Below, in pieces: positions 7,117 to 11,158 of a stretch of DNA of 11,158 bases; within the stretch, counting starts at the first letter, position 1; the number at the start of each line of letters is the position of its first letter. Origin of the DNA: Alistipes sp. (GTDB lineage: Bacteria; Bacteroidota; Bacteroidia; Bacteroidales; Rikenellaceae). The position numbers and the translations under genes were made by a program. Location of the stretch: positions 1-11,158 of the forward strand of contig JAFLRS010000054.1 of assembly GCA_022511355.1 (NCBI GenBank). The letters run 5' to 3'. The notes beneath the pieces were generated by a model. It had not been told where the DNA came from and ran no database searches. It saw nothing but the letters and a program-made list of their open reading frames with translations.

Positions 7117-7644
7117 ATGACTGCCGACCCCCGAAGCCCCGTCTGCCTCAAACCCGCAGGCGGGGTGGCGGAGGCCGCTCTGACCTCCGCCGCAAATCTG
7201 CTCGAAGTGCAATTCGATGACAGCGGCTCCATCCCGCACTGCTCGCTGCTCCGTCTGGCCGACCCCGCAGCCGTCATGCACTGCCGACTCATCGAAGATG
7301 AATCATCGCTCGTCGAAACGCTCGACGCACGAAACGGTTTCCCCGTCGTTACTCACTCGCTCAGCCTCACCGCCGACCGCAATCTCGCCGAAGCATGGCT
7401 CAGTCCGCAATTCGCCCGAGAGGCCGCAGCTCACGGACTGACCGCCTTCGTCAGACTCAACGACGGACGACAACTGCTCCTCGGCGTCTCACGACGTTTC
7501 GGCATCGAACAGCCTCTGCGAATACTCTCCATAACAGTCGATTCGGGACGCAAACCTGCCGACCAACCCGCAATCAGACTGCTGCTCGAATCGGCCGACA
7601 CGGCCTTCGCCGCAACACTCCAACCATTCACAAACGAACCATGA
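7117..7644 (+). CDS. Phage virion protein of unknown role (tail or head-tail)
   Basis: A 175-residue protein between capsid and portal genes. It has no signal peptide or membrane segment. The recognisable part is residues about 65-165: PVVTHSLSLTADRNLA, then LTAFVRLNDGRQLLLGVSRRFG, then EQPLRILSITVDSGRKPADQ, and a closing strand RLLLESADTAFAATL. I recall this strand arrangement from small structural proteins in Bacteroidales prophages, but cannot name a family. A tail-tube, neck or head-completion role is possible. A potential RNA hairpin (GCCCC at 7136-7140 and GCCT at 7145-7148 against AGGCGGGG at 7158-7165) lies near the start codon and could lower translation relative to the capsid gene 27 nt upstream. 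The stop overlaps the portal start as ATGA (7641-7644). Confidence 0.6.
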   Translation: MTADPRSPVCLKPAGGVAEAALTSAANLLEVQFDDSGSIPHCSLLRLADPAAVMHCRLIEDESSLVETLDARNGFPVVTHSLSLTADRNLAEAWLSPQFAREAAAHGLTAFVRLNDGRQLLLGVSRRFGIEQPLRILSITVDSGRKPADQPAIRLLLESADTAFAATLQPFTNEP

Positions 7645-8864
7645 CAAAGGTAAAATCAAAATCAACAGTCACCGCCGCAGCCAACAAAAACGACCCCTAC
7701 ATAGCTCTCGGCAAACCCTGCCTCTCCAATGAAACCTTCTGGCGGTGGGGCGACGACAATCTCTTCCCCGCAGCTCTCGCACTCATGTCGCGACGCTCCA
7801 CAACGCATCGGCGTATCATCAACGACAAAGCCGACTACATCTCGGGCAAAGGCTTCAACTACGACCCCGACAACCGAATGCTCGCTCACTTCGTGGAATG
7901 CGCCAACGGACGGGGCGAAACTCTGAGGCAGGTACTCAACCGTCTGGCCTTCGACAAGTCGCTCTTCGGCAACGCCTTCCTCGAAGTGGTCACCGACCCC
8001 CGACACTCCTTCCTCGCAATATATCATCAGGACGCCTCGCGCTGCCGCGTCGCCAAAGACGATGCACACATAATCCTGCATCACGACTGGAGCCGATTCC
8101 GCGCCGACGAAGCCGTAACGCTGCCCGTATACCCCGCATTCGAAAGCCGCAACGACGGAACTCTCCGCTCCATAATCCACTACAAGGATTACGAACCCAT
8201 GTTCACGCACTACGGCGTGCCTACCTACATAGCCGGATTCGGAGTCTCGGCCATAGCCTACAAAACCGACCGCTGGAACATCTCGCGACTCGACAATTCA
8301 TTCCAGCTCTCGGGCGTGATGGTTCTCGACGACGCCGCAACCGACGAAGCTCAGGCCGAACGCATTGCACGCATGGCCGAAGAGAAGTTCGCAGGCAATC
8401 CGGGACAGATAATGTTCGTGATGAAAGACGGCTCGTCCAACGACAATTCGCGCTTCATCCCCATAACCTCCTCCAACGACGGCGACTGGAAAGAACTGCA
8501 CGACCAAGCCACCTCCGACATCGTAATCGCGCATTCGTGGTTCCGTTCGCTCAGCGGTCTCGACTACGCGTCGGGATTCAATGCCGACCGCATTCTGCAC
8601 GAATATCAGGTGGCCCTCAACACCGTAATCCTCGGCGAACAGGCCGATCTGATGGAACCCGTACTCACGCTTCTGCGCGATACGGCTCGCATCGATTCGT
8701 CGTCGCTGGGCATAATCAACAAACCGCCCACCCACTCCAAAGGTCTATACATGAAGATTTGGGAAGCGCGTCGCGACGAAGGTCTCGACTACGACCCCCA
8801 AGACCCCGACCAGAATCTCTATGTGGCGCAACTGGCGCGGTACAACCTCAAAAGCATCGACTGA
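7641..8864 (+). CDS. Phage portal protein
   Basis: A 407-residue protein that should form the ring at one capsid vertex through which DNA enters and leaves. The N-terminal segment WRWGDDNLFPAALALM (about 35-50), then THRRIINDKADYISGKGF (55-72) and LRQVLNRLAFDKSLFGNAFLEV, match portal proteins of Bacteroidales phages. Further support comes from a mid-protein region YKTDRWNISRLDNSFQL (clip/stem area) and the C-terminal VALNTVILGEQADLMEPVL. It is somewhat shorter than many portals but appears complete at both ends. It starts inside the stop of the upstream gene and is followed after 5 nt by the adaptor gene. Finding the portal downstream of the capsid is the reverse of the usual terminase-portal-protease-capsid order. 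Confidence 0.85.
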   Translation: MTKVKSKSTVTAAANKNDPYIALGKPCLSNETFWRWGDDNLFPAALALMSRRSTTHRRIINDKADYISGKGFNYDPDNRMLAHFVECANGRGETLRQVLNRLAFDKSLFGNAFLEVVTDPRHSFLAIYHQDASRCRVAKDDAHIILHHDWSRFRADEAVTLPVYPAFESRNDGTLRSIIHYKDYEPMFTHYGVPTYIAGFGVSAIAYKTDRWNISRLDNSFQLSGVMVLDDAATDEAQAERIARMAEEKFAGNPGQIMFVMKDGSSNDNSRFIPITSSNDGDWKELHDQATSDIVIAHSWFRSLSGLDYASGFNADRILHEYQVALNTVILGEQADLMEPVLTLLRDTARIDSSSLGIINKPPTHSKGLYMKIWEARRDEGLDYDPQDPDQNLYVAQLARYNLKSID

Positions 8865-8869
8865 CAAAC

Positions 8870-9346
8870 ATGGAACAGATTCTCACAACGGCGCAACAGG
8901 TCATAGAACTGGCCTTCGCCGAGACCGAATATATGCCCGCTTCGGCCGTATCGCCGGCCGACATAGCCGTAGCCGAAGAGCGTTACGTGGTGCCCGTAAC
9001 CGGACGACAGCTCTACCGCAAAATGCTCGAGGGAGAGTATCCGCTCCTGCGCGACGAATATGCGGCTCCGGTAGCGGCTCTCTTCACGCGATTGGGGATG
9101 CAGGCCGTCACCGACGTGCGCTCCGGACGATTCGGAACCGTCGTTCCGCGTTCGGAGTTCTGCCAGCCCGCCGAACGGCAGCAGCTCCTCGACCTGCGCA
9201 AATCCATACTCCGCAAAGCACGCGCACTGCAACGCCGTCTGAGCGACCATCTCGAACTCAATCGGAGCGATTATCCCGAGTACCGCCCCGAAGACAACAT
9301 CCTCAACCGCTGCTCGACCGATGGAGGCTTTCTGCAAATGCGTTAG
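8870..9346 (+). CDS. Head-tail adaptor / connector-like protein (DUF6712-like)
   Basis: A 158-residue, largely helical protein. The N-terminus MEQILTTAQQVIELAFAETEY, then VSPADIAVAEERYVVPVTGRQLYRKML and YPLLRDEYAAPVAALF, matches the small connector proteins of Bacteroidales prophages that NCBI often labels DUF6712. They resemble HK97 gp6/SPP1 gp15-type adaptors with an 'I..aE...i.p.lG..ly' helical core. The C-terminal third is basic (LRKSILRKARALQRRLSDH). Placed immediately after the portal gene, it probably forms the ring under the portal to which a tail docks. Its last 26 nt overlap the holin gene in another frame. The family call is from memory and moderately sure. Confidence 0.66.
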   Translation: MEQILTTAQQVIELAFAETEYMPASAVSPADIAVAEERYVVPVTGRQLYRKMLEGEYPLLRDEYAAPVAALFTRLGMQAVTDVRSGRFGTVVPRSEFCQPAERQQLLDLRKSILRKARALQRRLSDHLELNRSDYPEYRPEDNILNRCSTDGGFLQMR

Positions 9347-9743
9347 CGGTGCTTTGGCCGGCATCCTTTCGCTCTTCGCTCCCGCAGCTCCCGCCATACT
9401 CTGCGCAATGTCGTTCGTGGCCGCCGATTTCATCTCGGGGGTGGCCGCCGACCGCGCAGAAGCCCGACGTTCAGGCTCGCCGTGGTTCTTCCGCAGCCGC
9501 GATGCATGGCGAACCGTCCGCAAAGCCGGATTCCTCGCCGCCGCCGTCGCCATGATGTGGATGCTCGAATGCTGCGTTCTCGATTTCGTCTCGCTCAACC
9601 TTACCAAAATGTTCACCGGCTTCGCCTGCGGAGTCGAACTGTGGTCCTTCCTCGAAAACGCCTCGCGAATCTCCGACGGACCTCTCTTCGAACGACTGCG
9701 GCAATTCGTGGACCGACAAATCGAAAAGGAGGTGAGGTCATGA
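9321..9743 (+). CDS. Phage holin family protein
   Basis: A 140-residue protein with hydrophobic segments at about 8-42 (containing AILCAMSFVAADFISGVAAD) and about 70-108 (FLAAAVAMMWMLECCVLDFV, then MFTGFACGVELW). A charged loop lies between them (RAEARRSG to RTVRK) and a charged tail ends in ERLRQFVDRQIEKEVRS. The 'AxDfxSGvaAd' motif after the first membrane segment, and the length, fit the Cph1/Utx-type holins (phage_holin_4 class) common in Bacteroidales prophages. The role would be timed pore formation in the inner membrane so that an endolysin can reach the cell wall. It starts 26 nt inside the adaptor gene, and its stop overlaps the next start (ATGA). Confidence 0.8.
   Translation: MEAFCKCVSGALAGILSLFAPAAPAILCAMSFVAADFISGVAADRAEARRSGSPWFFRSRDAWRTVRKAGFLAAAVAMMWMLECCVLDFVSLNLTKMFTGFACGVELWSFLENASRISDGPLFERLRQFVDRQIEKEVRS
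9726..9733 (+). promoter_or_regulatory. Strong Shine-Dalgarno site before the P5-type gene
   Basis: AAGGAGGT at 9726-9733 is an essentially full match to the anti-Shine-Dalgarno sequence, 6 nt before the ATG at 9740. Such sites are rare in Bacteroidota, and most genes here have AT-rich leaders instead. It also encodes the KEV of the holin C-terminus, so chance cannot be excluded, but it supports the start chosen at 9740. Confidence 0.5.
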
Positions 9744-10153
9744 CTCCGCGAGGACTCAGAAACTGCAATCCGGGGAATATCCGACTCTCCGGCGTCCGCT
9801 ACAAAGGCGAAATACGCCCCTCCGCCGACCCGCAATTCCGTCAGTTCGACTCCCTCGAATGGGGCTATCGGGCCATATTCGTGCTGCTGCACACCTACGC
9901 CCGACGACACGCCTGCCGCACTCTGCGGCAGATGATTGCCCGCTATGCACCGCCCGACGAAAACGATACCCGCCGATATACTCTCTTCGTGGCGCAGCAT
10001 TCGGGCATCGACCCCGACAAACAGCTCGACACCCTCGACCGCACGGCAATGACGGCCGTCGTATGTGCAATCTCGCTCTTCGAAAACGGACAGCACGCCG
10101 ACCGGACGACCGTCGCACGCGGCTGGAGTCTCTTCGCCGAAGATTTTCACTGA
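9740..10153 (+). CDS. P5-type phage protein, putative endolysin
   Basis: A 137-residue protein opening MTPRGLRNCNPGNIR. The 'RGxRNxNPGNIR' motif (here residues 4-15) is followed by FDSLEWGYRAIFVLL (36-50), TLRQMIARYAPPDENDT (61-77), Y80 and a final helix with SLFENGQ. This is the family often labelled 'structural protein P5' in Bacteroidales prophages. Several proteins with this motif are regarded as lysozyme-like cell-wall hydrolases. Directly following a holin gene with an ATGA overlap, it is probably the endolysin of the cassette; a virion-borne hydrolase is the alternative. No signal peptide is seen, so release through the holin is needed for the endolysin model. The catalytic residues are not established from sequence alone. 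It is the last gene before the terminator. Confidence 0.75.
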   Translation: MTPRGLRNCNPGNIRLSGVRYKGEIRPSADPQFRQFDSLEWGYRAIFVLLHTYARRHACRTLRQMIARYAPPDENDTRRYTLFVAQHSGIDPDKQLDTLDRTAMTAVVCAISLFENGQHADRTTVARGWSLFAEDFH

Positions 10154-10157
10154 AACG

Positions 10158-10200
10158 AAAAGAGGCGTCTTCGCTCACAAGCAAAGACACCTCTTTTTTT
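10158..10200. terminator. Intrinsic, probably bidirectional terminator between convergent genes
   Basis: AAAAGAGG (10158-10165) pairs with CCTCTTTT (10190-10197). After a C/A mismatch, GTCTT (10067 plus 100, i.e. 10167-10171) pairs with AAGAC (10184-10188), and a GC pair doublet closes a TCACAA loop. Seven T residues end the plus-strand side (10194-10200); the AAAA on the left gives a short U-run in the other direction. It lies 5 nt after the last cassette stop and about 20 nt from the CorA stop, so it can end both transcripts. Confidence 0.85.
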
Positions 10201-10217
10201 ATGCGCGCGGAACGACG

Positions 10218-11158
10218 CTAAAGCCACTTCTTGTATTTGAAATACCAGATTGTAAGACCCGAACACAGCAGCATCAAAAATATGGCGAACATATATCCCA
10301 ACGGAAGCTGATAACCGTTGGCCAGCGTAAGCTGCCATTGCAATTCGGGCATCACGTTGAAGTTCATGCCGTAGATGCTCGCGATAAGCGTTGCCGGCAG
10401 AAACACCACCGCCGCCACCGAAAATATCTTTACAATCTCGTTCTGCTCGATGTTGATAAGACCCAATGCCGCATCCTGAATGTAGTCCAGACGCTGGAAA
10501 CTGAAATCGGCATGATTGATAAGCGAATTGACGTCTTTAATCATGAGCTGGAGTCGGGGATAGATGTCGTTGGGGAAACGCTCGCTGCGCAGAATGCCCG
10601 ACAACACGCGCTGACGGTCGAAGATATTCTCGCGCAGCACCATCGTACTCTCCTGCAAGGTGTTGATGCGGTGGATTACCTCCTTGTCGATGGAGTCTTC
10701 GGTGTTGATGTCCTTGCTCAGCGACGATACCTGTTTGGCCACCATCTCCACGAGGTCGGCATCGAAGTCGATGCGAACCTCCAACAGCGAAATGAAGATG
10801 TGATAACCCGTCGAATAGCTCCGATAGTTCATCTGAAGACGCTTCTCGGCCTCGCGGAAGGTGCGGAATTCGGCATTGCGCACCGATACCAGTACGCCCT
10901 CGTTAGAAATGATGAACGACACCGGCTCCACTACGAAACTCTCGCCCGTCGGAATGAAAAAGTTCGAGTTCGAAATTATGGCCGTTTCGGTCTCGGAGTA
11001 CTTCGAGGTCGATTCGATCTCCTCCACCTGCTGCCGTGTCTGAAGGCTTATCTCCATGAACTTCTCCACGGCTTTCTGCTCCTTGATAGAGGGAGTTATC
11101 ATGTCTATCCACAGAATGTCGTCGTAGCCCAGCTCCTCGAACAGTTCCACATCGGCAT
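10218..11158 (-). CDS. corA: CorA-family divalent metal ion transporter (N-terminus beyond window)
   Basis: About 312 residues are visible and the frame continues through the right edge, so the apparent GTG start near 11150 is an artefact of the window. The cytoplasmic part is mixed alpha/beta with a long helical funnel region (ERFPNDIYPRLQLMIKDVNS, then SLINHADFSFQRLDYIQDAA). The end has the two membrane helices of CorA: VAAVVFLPATLIASIYGMNF, with the YGMN signature, then MPEL, and LPLGYMFAIFLMLLCSGLTI before the basic tail KYKKWL. CorA proteins are pentameric inner-membrane channels for magnesium and sometimes cobalt or nickel. The visible length is consistent with only a short N-terminal loss. 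It converges on the phage cassette and is separated from it by the terminator. It appears to be an ordinary chromosomal gene marking the right border of the cassette. Confidence 0.9.
   Translation of the reverse strand, partial: ADVELFEELGYDDILWIDMITPSIKEQKAVEKFMEISLQTRQQVEEIESTSKYSETETAIISNSNFFIPTGESFVVEPVSFIISNEGVLVSVRNAEFRTFREAEKRLQMNYRSYSTGYHIFISLLEVRIDFDADLVEMVAKQVSSLSKDINTEDSIDKEVIHRINTLQESTMVLRENIFDRQRVLSGILRSERFPNDIYPRLQLMIKDVNSLINHADFSFQRLDYIQDAALGLINIEQNEIVKIFSVAAVVFLPATLIASIYGMNFNVMPELQWQLTLANGYQLPLGYMFAIFLMLLCSGLTIWYFKYKKWL

Noticed and set aside
6007..7281. 424-codon minus-strand open frame opposite the capsid gene
   Set aside because: The Gly/Val/Phe/Glu-rich translation is typical of an antisense shadow; the capsid gene on the plus strand is well supported.
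9726..9733. Treating the Shine-Dalgarno site as proof of recent transfer from a non-Bacteroidota host
   Set aside because: The bases also encode conserved-looking holin C-terminal residues, and the neighbouring genes have Bacteroidota-type leaders, so coincidence is sufficient.
8819..10150. 443-codon minus-strand open frame opposite the adaptor, holin and P5 genes
   Set aside because: Same codon-bias shadow effect. It spans three well-supported plus-strand genes and shows no domain.
579..10217. Search for att-type direct repeats flanking the cassette
   Set aside because: By eye I found no shared long repeat between 579-919 and 10154-10217, and neither border has a tRNA gene. A short core could be missed without computation.

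Overview
The window looks like a chromosome fragment from a GC-rich member of the Bacteroidota, plausibly Alistipes or a relative (inference). The evidence is the AT-rich, Shine-Dalgarno-poor leaders before most starts, a Bacteroidota-type promoter (TTG plus TATATTTG), an EF-G2-like paralog as found in Bacteroides, and phage virion proteins of families familiar from Bacteroidales prophages.

Layout: (1) The 5' part of an EF-G2-like translation factor gene runs off the left edge on the minus strand (1-578). (2) A divergent intergenic region of about 340 bp (579-919) carries a strong candidate rightward promoter at 726-757 and a leader rich in inverted repeats. (3) Ten plus-strand genes (920-10153) form one tightly packed phage-type transcription unit: a putative tail-terminator-like protein, a Dit-like and a large baseplate-hub-like protein, a small helix-turn-helix (HTH) protein, a ClpP-type prohead protease, a major capsid protein, a 175-residue virion protein, a portal protein, a head-tail adaptor, a holin and a P5-type putative endolysin. 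Four junctions are ATGA stop/start overlaps and one is a 26-bp overlap. The only real gap, 244 bp, lies just before the capsid gene. (4) A bidirectional hairpin terminator (10158-10200) separates this unit from a convergent CorA-type metal transporter gene that runs off the right edge.

The cassette encodes parts for making, maturing and releasing a capsid. No large terminase, integrase, repressor, replication gene, tail-tube or tape-measure protein is recognisable in the window. It sits between two ordinary chromosomal genes, and its base and codon use looks like theirs. The order is also unusual: tail-tip genes precede head genes, and the portal follows the capsid. The most interesting reading is a domesticated prophage, such as a gene-transfer-agent-like or other capsid-producing element. 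A degraded prophage, or one with its missing genes elsewhere, is equally open. Everything beyond the gene family assignments is inference.
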